This document shows, one piece after another, positions 25,643 to 34,745 of a stretch of 64,000 nucleotides of DNA. The stretch is from DASPKM01 sp035628135 (GTDB lineage: Bacteria; Bacteroidota; Bacteroidia; Chitinophagales; Chitinophagaceae): assembly GCA_035628135.1 (NCBI GenBank), contig DASPKM010000010.1, positions 992,001-1,056,000 on the forward strand, read 5' to 3'. The notes beneath the pieces are model-generated. The model did not search any database. It saw nothing but the letters and a program-made list of their open reading frames with translations, and was not told the origin of the DNA. Made by a program: the position numbers and the translations under genes. Position 1 is the stretch's first letter. The number at the start of each line of letters is the position of its first letter.

Positions 25643-25990
25643 CTACCGTATTTGTATACTCGTAATCAATACCAGGCCATGGCCATCCGGCGCGGGGCAG
25701 GAAGGTGTTTGCATTTCATACGTTACCGTTGCATGTATGGGAAAGTTTGATGAGCCCGTAATACCGAGCGAAGCCGGATCGTTCTTTACCAAATGCCACT
25801 TCCCGCTCATTGGAATACTGTCTCCATCGAAATTAATGAGCAAACCCCCGCAGCAGGCGCACATGCGCGGATCAAAACCGGTGATAATGGCTTGGGTGGC
25901 GCTGCGGTTTACATGGTGCTTACCGCAATTGCTATTGGTAAAAAGAACCAGTGATAAACATGCTGCAAAAATGATAACGTAGGGTCTCAT
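25643..25990 (-). CDS. Small exported Cys-rich protein with CxCCGG motif
   Basis: 115 residues with an N-terminal hydrophobic segment (YVIIFAACLSLVLFTNSNC) that reads as a signal peptide, possibly a lipoprotein. The mature part contains ITGFDPRMCACCGGLLINFD and a second region TYEMQTPSCPAPDGHGLVLI. The CxCCGG pattern recurs in small Bacteroidota secreted proteins of unknown function. It is the first gene of the minus-strand group that continues with peptides A and B, with 169 bases before peptide A, so it may or may not share their transcript. Confidence 0.7.
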   Translation of the reverse strand: MRPYVIIFAACLSLVLFTNSNCGKHHVNRSATQAIITGFDPRMCACCGGLLINFDGDSIPMSGKWHLVKNDPASLGITGSSNFPIHATVTYEMQTPSCPAPDGHGLVLITSIQIR

Positions 25991-26427
25991 AAAAGCCAGT
26001 TTAAAAAATTGACACCTGTAAACAGCAAATCGTTGCCTCAGGGCCGGAAGACGGTACCGGAATCTGCCAGGTTGCCAGAGTTTTAAAGATACAATTTTCT
26101 GATGCGATGTGGATTTTCAGGTCACCTGGTCAGGTATCAGAATATCGTAGTACGTATTGGCTAAAGGATAACCAATTAGATCCGCATATCCTCAAACATA
26201 GTCTATCGGTTTGGCAGACCCAATTACATCATTCGTGTTTTATCGCTACCCTTAACATTTCCCTGCGTTATCCGCCCGTTAAAAGCCGCTCCCAGCGCGG
26301 CTTTGGCACCTATTTCGCTATTTGAAGGCGCTGTTTCAAACACGAGGCTTAAAGCCCTGTTAAAACAGCTGTAACCACCCATAGGAACCGCCCGCTTTAT
26401 CGTTAATAAATCCAACTAGTAAACCAC
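25991..26427. other. Gene-free interval
   Basis: 437 bases without a convincing gene. It contains a perfect 8-bp hairpin, AAAGCCGC / GCGGCTTT (26282-26304), followed only by GGC, so it is a weak terminator at best. It separates the divergent small exported protein gene (minus) and subtilase gene (plus) and should hold both promoters, but no consensus TTTG-N17-TAnnTTTG pair was found. Confidence 0.6.
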
Positions 26428-27585
26428 ATGCGTATACTTAAACTTATTCCCTTTGTTGCAGCTATCGCGTTCGCGGCTTGTAAAAAAGAAAAGACCAATT
26501 CCACCACGGAAACAGAGAACTGTACCGTTGTCAGGGGCGCTTCCAGCGGTACCATCATCGACGGGCAATATATCGTTGCTTACAATCCGGGTACCGGTTC
26601 GCGCACATCCGCTAAAAGCATGGAAGCATTGGGCGTTTCCATCCTGGAGCAGCACGACATAAGATCTTCGGCCTTACAATCTTCGTTCGGTGGCGACATG
26701 GGCGGCTTTGTTGCCAAGCTTACCTCCGACGAAGCAAATGAACTGCGCAACGACCCCTCCATAAGCTTTGTTGAACCCGACCGAATTGTTGCGCTCGGTT
26801 CCTGTTTTACGGTCGTAGCACCATCGCTGGTTACCTGGAACATCACGAGGGTTGGTTATGGCGACGGCACCGGCAAAACAGCCTGGGTGCTTGATACCGG
26901 CATCGACTTCGATCACCCCGACCTGAACGTGGACGTCAACCGCAGCAGGTCGTTTGTTACCAATGTTACTTCTGCCGACGATGAAAACGGTCACGGCACA
27001 CACGTGGCAGGCATCATCGGCGCAAAGAACAATACCATCGGCGTATTGGGAGTTGCTTCCGGCGCCAACCTGGTTTCGCTGAAAGTTTTGGATAAAGATG
27101 GCATGGGTAAACTGTCGTACATCATACAGGCGCTTGCATACATAAACAACAATGCAAAAGCCGGCGACGTGGTGAACATGAGCCTTGGCGAAGACGTAAC
27201 TTCCGATGTATTGGACCAACAGGTGCAAAGCACGGCCAACCGCGGCATCCTGATAGCGATAGCAGCAGGCAACGATGGCAAGCAGGCCAGCCAGTTCTCT
27301 CCCGGCCGCGCCAACGGACAAAACATTTTCACGGTCTCCGCAGTGGATAGCCTGAATAATTTTGCAAGCTTTTCAAACTACGGCAACGATGCGGTGGATT
27401 ATGCCGCCCCCGGCGTTCGCATCCTGTCGACCTATAAAGACGGTAAATATGCAAGAATGAGCGGCACCTCCATGGCGGCGCCGCACGTTGCAGGATTATT
27501 ATTGCTGAATGGAAGGAACCTGCATTCATCCGGCACCGCACTGAACGATCCTGATGGAGCTCCTGATCCTATTGCGATGAAGTAA
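26428..27585 (+). CDS. Subtilisin-like S8 serine peptidase lipoprotein
   Basis: 385 residues. Lipoprotein signal with lipobox FAAC (C18), then an I9-like inhibitory propeptide region (about 45-120; QYIVAYNPG and SISFVEPDRIV), then the S8 catalytic domain with D156 (VLDTGIDFDHPDL), H189 (NGHGTHVAGII), oxyanion N282 (AAGNDG) and S348 (MSGTSMAAPHVAG). All catalytic residues are present. It is expected to be exported and cleave proteins. There is no C-terminal T9SS sorting domain, so it is presumably a membrane-anchored protease with the propeptide removed by autocleavage. Confidence 0.95.
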   Translation: MRILKLIPFVAAIAFAACKKEKTNSTTETENCTVVRGASSGTIIDGQYIVAYNPGTGSRTSAKSMEALGVSILEQHDIRSSALQSSFGGDMGGFVAKLTSDEANELRNDPSISFVEPDRIVALGSCFTVVAPSLVTWNITRVGYGDGTGKTAWVLDTGIDFDHPDLNVDVNRSRSFVTNVTSADDENGHGTHVAGIIGAKNNTIGVLGVASGANLVSLKVLDKDGMGKLSYIIQALAYINNNAKAGDVVNMSLGEDVTSDVLDQQVQSTANRGILIAIAAGNDGKQASQFSPGRANGQNIFTVSAVDSLNNFASFSNYGNDAVDYAAPGVRILSTYKDGKYARMSGTSMAAPHVAGLLLLNGRNLHSSGTALNDPDGAPDPIAMK

Positions 27586-27587
27586 AT

Positions 27588-27630
27588 TTGTGAGTTGTGA
27601 GTGGACTATCGTTACCACTCACTACATCAC
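27588..27630. repeat. Heptamer inverted-repeat element (TTGTGAG word)
   Basis: TTGTGAG TTGTGAG, then a stem GTGAGTGG (27597-27604) paired with CCACTCAC (27615-27622) over a 10-base loop. It lies between the 3' ends of the converging subtilase and molybdopterin-subunit genes and includes the stop codon of the latter. Confidence 0.7.
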
Positions 27631-29853
27631 CTTGTCAGGAGTAATCGGCAACTCCCTTATGCGCTTGCCCGTTGCGTGGTACACCGCGTTGGCTACTGAA
27701 GCGGCGTAACCTATCAATGCTATTTCACCCATGCCCTTGGATCCCATAGGATTGATGATAGGATCGGGCTTATTTACAAACAACGCCTCAATGTGCGGGC
27801 AGTCGGCATGCACCGGCACATGGTAATCCGCAAAATTGTTGTTGATGATGCGGCCATAACGGTGATCAATAACTGCTTCCTCTGTCAATGCCATTCCAAT
27901 ACCGCCCACGACGCCTCCGATCATTTGACTGGCGGCGGTTTTTTCACTCACAATTTTTCCGGCATCTGCAACAGTCACTACCTGCTTTACTTTTACAACT
28001 CCGGTAGCGGGGTGTACGTGCACTTTTGAAAAATGCACTGAGAAAGAATACATGGAATATTGCTGAGCCTGTGCATTGGCCCTCGATTCCTGCGTTACTT
28101 CAACCGAAGGAAGGCCGGATTGCTGCAGGAAATCTGTATAAGATATCTTTTTAGAATTGTCCGCTAATGAAATGCTGCCCTCTTTAAAAACAAGGTCTTC
28201 TTTTTTTGCTCCTGCGAAGTACGCGCCTTCTTTGGTGGCAAGGTCTCCGAGCTTTTGTTGCAATGCGGTACAGGCATCGTGCACCGCCGAGCCCAAAGAC
28301 GACATAGTAGCCGATCCTCCCTGCGTAGGGCCGGGCGGTAGCGATGAATCGCCCAGTTGGAACGTAACCTTATTGGTTGGCAATCCCATGGCATCCGAAG
28401 CAAGTTTCACCATGGCGGTGGCAGTTCCCGGGCCGCTGTCGCTTACCGCGCTTTGCACCACCAGCCTTCCATCGGCCATTAGTCTCGCTAACACGGTAGC
28501 AGGGCTGCGAAATGCGCCGAACACGCCACTGCTCATGCCATAACCTACCAGCCATCCGTTTTCCTGCATGGAGCGCGGCTTCCTGTTGCGGTTCCACCAA
28601 CCAATGCGGTCCGCGCCCATCTGGTAGCATTCCTTTAAGAATTTACTGGAGAATGGACGATTGCGTTCAGGATCGGTTTCGGCATAATTGCGCAACCTGA
28701 GCTCGATGGGATCAAGGTCAAGCGCATACGCCAGTTCGTCTATGGCCGATTCCAGTGCAAAGGAGCCGGTAGCTTCGCCAGGTCCGCGCATCCAGGTGGG
28801 CGTGCTAAGGTTCAGCGCGGCTATTTTATAACGCGTGAAAACGTTGGGACAGGCATACATGAACCTGGACATGTTCACCGTGCCTTCGGTAAATTCTTCG
28901 TATGCTGAAGTTTGCGACCAGGCTTCGTGCGTAATGCCGGTAAGCTTTCCATCGCGCGAAGCGCCCAATCCTACTTTTTGTATGGTATAAGGACGATAGC
29001 CCACGTGCGTGAACATTTGTTCGCGGTGCAATACCAGCTTAAGCGGCCTGCCTGTTTTTTGCGCGCCCATTAATGCCGCGATCACGTGCGGCCAGGTGCG
29101 CAACGCCGAGCCGAAGCCGCCCCCGACAAATTGCGAGTTCACTTTTACATTTTCCTCTTTCAATCCATATGCCTGCATTATCGAGCGTTGGGTAGATTTT
29201 ACCCCCTGCGTTTTATCGTACACCGTTACTTTATCATCACCCTCCCAAATGGCGATGGTTGAATGCAGTTCCATGGGTAAATGCACCTCCATGGGCATGA
29301 TGTATTCGCCTTCTATAAACACAGGCGCCGACTTGTACACATCGCCTTCGCCGCGTTTGTATTCCGCCAGGCGCGCATTCCTTGGTGCAACGGCCGCGGC
29401 AAGATTTGCGGTTAAATCGGTTTGGTGCTCTTCCTTTGCATACTGCACTTTTACCAGTGATGCGGCCTGCTGTGCGCGTTCTAAAGTATCAGCAATTACT
29501 AAGGCTACCGGCTGACCGTAGAAATGAACCCGGTCGTTGTAAAAAATCTTTAACCCGCCGCTCCAGGTTGGTCCGATGGGTGTATTGGCATTTTGTGCCT
29601 GGTGATATGCTGGCACTTTGGGCGCGTTTTGATAAGTGATCACGCTTAGCACGCCCGGCGACCGCTCCGCATTTTTTGTGTCCAATGCGGTGATGGCGCC
29701 TTTGGCAATGGTGCTGCCAACCAATATGCCATAGGCAAGATTGGGAATAGAATATTCGGCCGAATATTTTGCGGCGCCGGTAACCTTCGCCTTGCCGTCT
29801 ACGCGGTCGATGGGATCTTCAGCTTCGTATATATATGGGGGATAGTTGCTCAT
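27622..29853 (-). CDS. Xanthine dehydrogenase family, molybdopterin-binding subunit
   Basis: 743 residues, the large subunit of a three-subunit molybdenum hydroxylase of the PaoABC/YagTSR kind. It has GKAKVTGAAKYSAEYSIPN at the start, GQPVALVIADTLERAQQAA, NSQFVGGGFGSALRTWPHVIAA (the Mo-pterin loop), MRGPGEATGSFALESAID and, near the C-terminus, GSKGMGEIALIGYAASVANAV, where the Glu is the catalytic base. Substrates are probably aldehydes or N-heterocycles; exact substrate not readable. It is the third gene of the operon 31450 to 27622, with 2 bases between it and the FAD subunit gene. Confidence 0.93.
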   Translation of the reverse strand: MSNYPPYIYEAEDPIDRVDGKAKVTGAAKYSAEYSIPNLAYGILVGSTIAKGAITALDTKNAERSPGVLSVITYQNAPKVPAYHQAQNANTPIGPTWSGGLKIFYNDRVHFYGQPVALVIADTLERAQQAASLVKVQYAKEEHQTDLTANLAAAVAPRNARLAEYKRGEGDVYKSAPVFIEGEYIMPMEVHLPMELHSTIAIWEGDDKVTVYDKTQGVKSTQRSIMQAYGLKEENVKVNSQFVGGGFGSALRTWPHVIAALMGAQKTGRPLKLVLHREQMFTHVGYRPYTIQKVGLGASRDGKLTGITHEAWSQTSAYEEFTEGTVNMSRFMYACPNVFTRYKIAALNLSTPTWMRGPGEATGSFALESAIDELAYALDLDPIELRLRNYAETDPERNRPFSSKFLKECYQMGADRIGWWNRNRKPRSMQENGWLVGYGMSSGVFGAFRSPATVLARLMADGRLVVQSAVSDSGPGTATAMVKLASDAMGLPTNKVTFQLGDSSLPPGPTQGGSATMSSLGSAVHDACTALQQKLGDLATKEGAYFAGAKKEDLVFKEGSISLADNSKKISYTDFLQQSGLPSVEVTQESRANAQAQQYSMYSFSVHFSKVHVHPATGVVKVKQVVTVADAGKIVSEKTAASQMIGGVVGGIGMALTEEAVIDHRYGRIINNNFADYHVPVHADCPHIEALFVNKPDPIINPMGSKGMGEIALIGYAASVANAVYHATGKRIRELPITPDKVM

Positions 29854-29855
29854 GG

Positions 29856-30839
29856 TTATGATTTATTTGCAGCCAGCTGCAGGGTTTCAACAATGGTTAC
29901 GGGCGCCAGCCTGAGCTTGAAATTGTTGTGGCCGTAACCTTTGGCGTCTTTCATAGCTACCTGTGCGGCCTGTTTAAAATTGGCTTCATTCGCTGCCTTG
30001 CCTTTCAGGAATTGTTCGGCTTCGCGCAGCCGCCATGGTTTGTGCGCAACGCCGCCCATGGCCAGGCGCGCGTCTTTGGTAGTATTGCCTTCCAGTTCCA
30101 AGGCGGCTGCAACAGATACCAACGCAAATGCATATGAAATACGGTCGCGCACCTTGAGATAATGATAGTGTTTCTGGAATTTATTGTCAGGGATATGAAC
30201 GCCTGTGATCAGCTCTCCTTTCTGCAGGTTGTTATCTTTCTGCGGCTGATCGCCGGGCAAACGGTGAAAATCCGCGAATGGAATGCGACGGTCTCCTTTC
30301 GGGCCGCTCACCATTACTACGGCGTCCAACGCGGCTAATGCAATGCACATATCGCTGGGATGCACGGCAATGCAGTTTTCGGATGCGCCAAAAATGGCGT
30401 GCATGCGGTTGTATCCCTTCAATGCGCCGCAACCTGACCCCGGTTGGCGTTTATTGCAGGGCATATCGGTGTTGTAGAAATAAGGACAGCGTGTCCGTTG
30501 CAGCATGTTGCCGCCCACGGTTGCCATGTTCCGCAACTGCGCAGAAGCGCCTGCTTTTAATGCCAGCGATAGCAACGGTTGATGTTGTAATACCAACTCA
30601 TGTTCAGATACTGCGCTGTTGAGCGCCAGCGCCCCGATGCGCAATCCATTGCTTTGTTTCTCCAGGTTTTTTAATGGAAGGCTGTTGATGTCGATAAGCT
30701 TTTGCGGGTTCACCACTCCTTTCTTCATCAGGTCGATGAGGTTGGTGCCGCCCGCCACGAATTGTGCGCCTGGGTCTTTAGCTATTGCATCGATCGCGGC
30801 TTTAGGCGATGAGGCGCGTACGTATTGAAAATTGATCAT
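29856..30839 (-). CDS. Xanthine dehydrogenase family, FAD-binding subunit
   Basis: 327 residues from the ATG complementary to 30837-30839 (MINFQYVRASSPKAAIDAI); the frame is open further upstream but overlaps the iron-sulfur subunit, and the ATGA overlap with its stop marks the true start. Features are FVAGGTNLIDLMKKGVVNP (FAD-binding pattern), NMATVGGNMLQRTRCPYFYN and the CO dehydrogenase flavoprotein C-terminal domain with VSVAAALELEG. An internal Cys-rich stretch (CPYFYNTDMPCNKRQPGSGC) resembles the extra [4Fe-4S] loop of PaoB-type subunits. It passes electrons between the iron-sulfur and acceptor sides of the complex. Confidence 0.92.
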   Translation of the reverse strand: MINFQYVRASSPKAAIDAIAKDPGAQFVAGGTNLIDLMKKGVVNPQKLIDINSLPLKNLEKQSNGLRIGALALNSAVSEHELVLQHQPLLSLALKAGASAQLRNMATVGGNMLQRTRCPYFYNTDMPCNKRQPGSGCGALKGYNRMHAIFGASENCIAVHPSDMCIALAALDAVVMVSGPKGDRRIPFADFHRLPGDQPQKDNNLQKGELITGVHIPDNKFQKHYHYLKVRDRISYAFALVSVAAALELEGNTTKDARLAMGGVAHKPWRLREAEQFLKGKAANEANFKQAAQVAMKDAKGYGHNNFKLRLAPVTIVETLQLAANKS

Positions 30840-31450
30840 AACGGCTGCCCTCCCTTTTTTACGGCCATGATGGCCTCGATGATGTTGGAATAAGCTCCGC
30901 AACGGCAGATGTTGCCGCTCATATATTCGCGTATCTCGTCTTCTGAATTGGCATGTCCTTCGCGGATGCAGGCGATGGATGACATGATTTGTCCCGGTGT
31001 GCAATAACCGCATTGAAAGCCATCGTGCTTTATAAAAGCTTCTTGCATGGGATGCAGTGCTTCTCCTTTGGCAAGCCCTTCGATGGTGGTGATCTTTTTT
31101 CCTTCCTGCATAATGGCCAGTGTAAGGCAGGAATTGATGCGCCTTCCATCTACGTGCACGGTGCAGGCCCCGCATTGGCCATGGTCGCAGCCCTTTTTAG
31201 TGCCGGTGAGGTTCAGGTGTTCGCGCAACAGGTCGAGCAGCGTTACGCGCGGCTCGATGGTAACACTGTGCTTAACGCCGTTTACTTCCAGTTGAAGCGG
31301 CATTTTTTCAAAGTAGTCGGCGATTTTTTCATCATTTGCCGCGGCTTTTAAAAGGGCAGGCGGCGCCAGGCTTAGCGCGGCCAGGGCAGTGGATTGTTTA
31401 AGGAAATCGCGCCGCGAGGCGGGTTGGTTTTGGTTGTGTTCACCACTCAT
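30836..31450 (-). CDS. (2Fe-2S) subunit with Tat-type signal
   Basis: 204 residues. A twin-arginine motif (SRRDFLKQSTALAALSLAPP, R13-R14) near the N-terminus indicates Tat export, so the complex is probably periplasmic. It has both [2Fe-2S] sites: the plant-type CDHGQCGACTVHVDG with downstream C in INSCL, and the C-terminal CGYCTPGQ plus CRCGAYSNI. This is the PaoA/YagT-like first gene of the operon, followed with a 4-base overlap by the FAD subunit. Confidence 0.94.
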   Translation of the reverse strand: MSGEHNQNQPASRRDFLKQSTALAALSLAPPALLKAAANDEKIADYFEKMPLQLEVNGVKHSVTIEPRVTLLDLLREHLNLTGTKKGCDHGQCGACTVHVDGRRINSCLTLAIMQEGKKITTIEGLAKGEALHPMQEAFIKHDGFQCGYCTPGQIMSSIACIREGHANSEDEIREYMSGNICRCGAYSNIIEAIMAVKKGGQPL

Positions 31451-31502
31451 AATGAATGTATTGGTATGTTTAAGTTAAGACTTTTGTTCCTTCGTTCTTT
31501 TA

Positions 31503-31532
31503 CCTTGATGCAAAAGAACCAAAAAATCAAGG
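31503..31532. repeat. CCTTGAT / ATCAAGG inverted repeat
   Basis: CCTTGAT, 16 bases, ATCAAGG, giving a 7-bp stem, in the 210-base gap between the divergent iron-sulfur subunit gene and DUF2911 gene. A-rich in its loop (CAAAAGAACCAAAAA). I believe similar sequences recur in Bacteroidota intergenic DNA but cannot check this here. Confidence 0.4.
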
Positions 31533-31660
31533 CCGCCGCCATCGCTCCGCGGGCGCGGCCGGGCCAGCGCATAACCAGAGCGTAAGTGGGCAGGTGCATT
31601 GTGAGGATCGGTAAAAGTTGAGCATTAAAACAGTTTAATTTGTATTATTAATGTCTTATA

Positions 31661-32818
31661 ATGAAAAGATCGTTCGGTGTTGTATTGTTCTTTTTTTTAA
31701 TAGCAGTAGCGGCTGCTCAAAAGCAATCGCACTCAGGCTATTTGATTTTCCTGCTTGGCAACGATACTACCATGGCGGGTTCTTTCTCCATCAACAATAA
31801 AGCTTTCGATGTTACCGTGGTGGCAAGACCCGCGGTAAGCGTAACAAAACTGAAAGGCACTTTGTTTGACAATGGTGAATTGCAATCCGCTGAGGGTTAT
31901 GCTTACAGGCCAGTACCGGGTAAGGATTCGCAGCTGATCATCAGGTATAGATTGTTCGTGAAAGATGACTCCACCTTTATTACGCAGCAGCGCGGCAACG
32001 ATATAACCGTTCAACGATTTGCGGGCAGGGGATTAACCGCCAATGGCATAGGGGCGGCCTTCCGATACCTGTTGCCGTTTTGGGGATTGTTTGCTCCCAA
32101 ACAAGTTGGGGATAGCATTGTGAGCGGCCATCTTACATTGGGTGGTAACAGGAGGCTTACGTTAAAGCGCATTGCGCCCGATAAATTGTATGGCGGCAGC
32201 ACGGTAATGGGAATGATGACGCTGTACCTGGATAAACAGGGCATGGTAAACTACATAGATGCCATCGGTTCATCATGGAATGTAATTGGGAAGGCTTCTG
32301 GTCCCATGAACCTGGAGGCACTGGCGAACCGCTATGCGCAGGAAGAGCAGAGTGGCAAGGGCATGAGCCTGATTGCGCGGTTTGATTCTGTATCTGCTGA
32401 TATGGGCGATGCCAGGATGAAGATATATTATTCGCGTCCCCAGGTACGGGGCAGGACTATTTTTGGAACGGTCGTGCCCTGGGACAGGTTCTGGCGCACG
32501 GGCGCCAATGCCGCTACCAGGATGGTGATAACAAAGCCGGTATATTTCGGGGATAAGGAGTTGCCTGCCGGCGCTTATTCAATATGGACCTTGCCATCAC
32601 TAAGGGGATGGACAATGATGTTCAACAGCCAGGCCAACGTTTGGGGAACTGAATACAATCCTGCCTATGATGTATTGAAGGTACCGATGCAGGTGGGGAG
32701 CCCCGCAGCATTTACCGAAGTAATGACAATAGAGATACAGCCCTCGGATAATGGAGGTACGCTGAATGTAATTTGGGAGAATACTAAAGCAGCACTGCCG
32801 TTCAGGATCGGGAAATAA
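31661..32818 (+). CDS. DUF2911 domain-containing exported protein
   Basis: 385 residues with a signal peptide (VVLFFFLIAVAAAQ). The C-terminal 150 residues are the DUF2911 fold: ARMKIYYSRPQVRGRTIFG, VPWDRFWRTGANAATRM, YFGDKELPAGAYSIWTLPS and VWGTEYNPAYDVLKVPM. The N-terminal 230 residues are a beta-rich region of unknown family. DUF2911 proteins are common in Bacteroidota, and their biochemical role is not established. The start is the ATG at 31661. Confidence 0.85.
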   Translation: MKRSFGVVLFFFLIAVAAAQKQSHSGYLIFLLGNDTTMAGSFSINNKAFDVTVVARPAVSVTKLKGTLFDNGELQSAEGYAYRPVPGKDSQLIIRYRLFVKDDSTFITQQRGNDITVQRFAGRGLTANGIGAAFRYLLPFWGLFAPKQVGDSIVSGHLTLGGNRRLTLKRIAPDKLYGGSTVMGMMTLYLDKQGMVNYIDAIGSSWNVIGKASGPMNLEALANRYAQEEQSGKGMSLIARFDSVSADMGDARMKIYYSRPQVRGRTIFGTVVPWDRFWRTGANAATRMVITKPVYFGDKELPAGAYSIWTLPSLRGWTMMFNSQANVWGTEYNPAYDVLKVPMQVGSPAAFTEVMTIEIQPSDNGGTLNVIWENTKAALPFRIGK

Positions 32819-32837
32819 GGATATGGGGAAAGAATAA

Positions 32838-32976
32838 AAACACAGATTGAATGACGGATTTAAGGATTACACAGATGGCAATGGCTAATGGCGGATTACA
32901 ACTGGTGGTTTGCCGGGCTATTCAATCTTCCCAATTCTTGAATCGATAATAATCTGCGATATCTTCCATTCAGTGA
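32838..32976. repeat. Imperfect inverted repeat with CACAGATT words
   Basis: AACACAGATTGAATGACGGA and GGATTACACAGATGG on the left; AATCTGCGATATCTTCCATT and CAGTG on the right (32950-32975), which reads as an imperfect reverse complement of the left. It starts about 20 bases after the DUF2911 stop. It looks like a decayed hairpin element of the same 3'-end-associated kind as the octamer repeats but with different words. Confidence 0.4.
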
Positions 32977-33031
32977 TAAAAAACAGTTAATCCCACTTAC
33001 CATATTTTTTATTCGACGCATATTTGTAATA

Positions 33032-34078
33032 ATGCTCAAACCCTATCATGCAATGAAGGTGATTGTAATACTTGGCGCTGCTTTTTTCCTTACCACACAA
33101 TATGTGATGGCACAAGTTGATACCGCTGCCATTTCTGACAAGCTTAACCGGTCAGCAAAGCAATTGGGAAAGGAATTCGTGGTCCTGATACAGAAGGACG
33201 GAAAGATCATTTATAAAAAAGAAAATCCCGAGTTCAATTTAAAAACGCAGCAGGAAATAGGCGCCGCCAGTCAATGGCTTACCGCCGCGCTGGTGCTTAC
33301 CTATGTGCAGGAGGGCAAGTTATCCTTGGATGATAAGGTGAGCGATTTTCTTCCCTTCTTCACCAAGTATAGTAAGAGCTATATCACCATCCGGCATTGC
33401 CTCACGCACCAAACGGGCATAGAGGCCGATGCAAAGCTTTTCCAGAAAAGCCGGTACAAAACGCTGGAAGATGAGGCCATGGGCATTGCTTCGCGAAAAG
33501 AAATTGAGACCAATCCCGGCACGGAATTCAAGTACAGCAACATCGGGTACAGCCTGGTAGGCAGGGTGATTGAAGTGATCACCAAAAAAGGTTTCGACCG
33601 CGTGATACAGGACCGTTTGCTTAGGCCCCTGGGAATGCGCGGCACCACGTTTACCAACGAAGATTTTAATGCGGCCATCAATCCTTCCAGCGGGGCACGG
33701 TCAACCGCCAATGATATGAGCAATTTTTTGTTGATGCTGATCAACAAAGGAAAATTCAACAACAAGCAAATCCTTACTGAGGAATCGGTGCAAACCCTGC
33801 TTAGCCTGCAGGCCGCTGCGGGACAAATGAAGAACAACCCAAAGCAAACCGAGGGATTGGCTTTTTCATTGGGCGGATGGATCGTGGAAGCGGATGCCAA
33901 TGAAAAGCCGCTTGTTATGGCAGGTCCTTCTTTGTCTGGTTCCTGGCCGATGGTTGATCTTTGCCGCGGCTACACGCTTGTTCTGCTCACGAAAGCATTA
34001 TCGAATCCTCCCGCCAAAGAGTTCTACATGGATTTAAAGAGCATCGTGGACGATGGCATAACGGCGAAGTGCAACTGA
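33032..34078 (+). CDS. Beta-lactamase-fold (class C-like) protein lacking catalytic residues
   Basis: 348 residues, exported (signal peptide ending near YVMAQ; ATG 33053 is the alternative and perhaps better start). The beta-lactamase/PBP4*-like fold is clear: QEIGAASQWLTAALVLTYVQ, SYITIRHCLTHQTGIEADA, FKYSNIGYSLVGRVIE and STANDMSNFLLMLINKGKF. The S-x-x-K motif expected in GSASKWL is read here as A78-A79-S80-Q81, so both nucleophile Ser and general-base Lys are missing; YSN remains, and the KTG/HTG-like motif is replaced by GPSLSGSWPMVDL. It is probably non-catalytic, a binding or regulatory protein. Confidence 0.85.
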   Translation: MLKPYHAMKVIVILGAAFFLTTQYVMAQVDTAAISDKLNRSAKQLGKEFVVLIQKDGKIIYKKENPEFNLKTQQEIGAASQWLTAALVLTYVQEGKLSLDDKVSDFLPFFTKYSKSYITIRHCLTHQTGIEADAKLFQKSRYKTLEDEAMGIASRKEIETNPGTEFKYSNIGYSLVGRVIEVITKKGFDRVIQDRLLRPLGMRGTTFTNEDFNAAINPSSGARSTANDMSNFLLMLINKGKFNNKQILTEESVQTLLSLQAAAGQMKNNPKQTEGLAFSLGGWIVEADANEKPLVMAGPSLSGSWPMVDLCRGYTLVLLTKALSNPPAKEFYMDLKSIVDDGITAKCN

Positions 34079-34180
34079 TTTTTTGAAATATTTGATTACA
34101 TTGTAGCGTAACCCCATTCTACGAGATCAGTTTATCCCACCTTTTGAGACGATTTATTCACTCAAAAAATAAAACGTTTT

Positions 34181-34726
34181 ATGAGAAAGTTCCTCTTTGG
34201 ACTAAGTTGCTTAGTTCTTTTTACTGCATGCGATAACAGTGCCGGAAAGGAAGGTATTGCAAACAATGCCGATTCCGCTGCTGCAACTCCCAAGCAAGCT
34301 GAATTTGCCGACGCAAAGTATGCCGAGCAGGCAAAGGTGGCCATGGCAAAATTTGAAACGGGAGATGTAGAAGGATGGCTGGCAGATTACGCCGACAACG
34401 CGGTTTTCCTTTGGTCGAACGGTGATAGCCTGGCTGGCAAGACCGCGATCGTTGACTATTGGACCAACCGCAGGAAGAACGCGATCGATTCCATCGATTT
34501 CAGCAATGATATCTGGCTCCCGATAAAGGTAAATACGCCGCAGCGCGGCCCTGATATGCCTGGAATATGGCTGTTAAGCTGGCAGCAGGTAGATGTAAAA
34601 TATAAGACCGGTAAAAAGCTCACCTTCTGGGTACATACCGATTTTCATTATAATGAGGCGGACAAAATTGACCGGGCGATACAATACATTGACTTTGCGC
34701 CGATAAAAGCGGCAAACGCGAAGTAG
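34181..34726 (+). CDS. NTF2-like lipoprotein
   Basis: 181 residues with a lipoprotein signal (LSCLVLFTACDN) and an Ala/Asp-rich linker. The rest has the SnoaL/NTF2-like alpha+beta cone pattern: KVAMAKFETGDVEGWLADYA, AVFLWSNGDSLAGKTAIVDYW and WVHTDFHYNEADKIDRAIQ. Members bind small molecules or act as domains of larger enzymes; no active residues can be assigned. It follows the pseudo-beta-lactamase gene by 102 bases and ends before a strong hairpin terminator. Confidence 0.8.
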   Translation: MRKFLFGLSCLVLFTACDNSAGKEGIANNADSAAATPKQAEFADAKYAEQAKVAMAKFETGDVEGWLADYADNAVFLWSNGDSLAGKTAIVDYWTNRRKNAIDSIDFSNDIWLPIKVNTPQRGPDMPGIWLLSWQQVDVKYKTGKKLTFWVHTDFHYNEADKIDRAIQYIDFAPIKAANAK

Positions 34727-34745
34727 GGCTGCTGCATTAACCGAG

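Noticed and set aside
26107..26325. Plus-strand 72-codon frame in the gap before the subtilase gene
   Set aside because: No ribosome site, no motif, high Ser/His composition typical of random frames.
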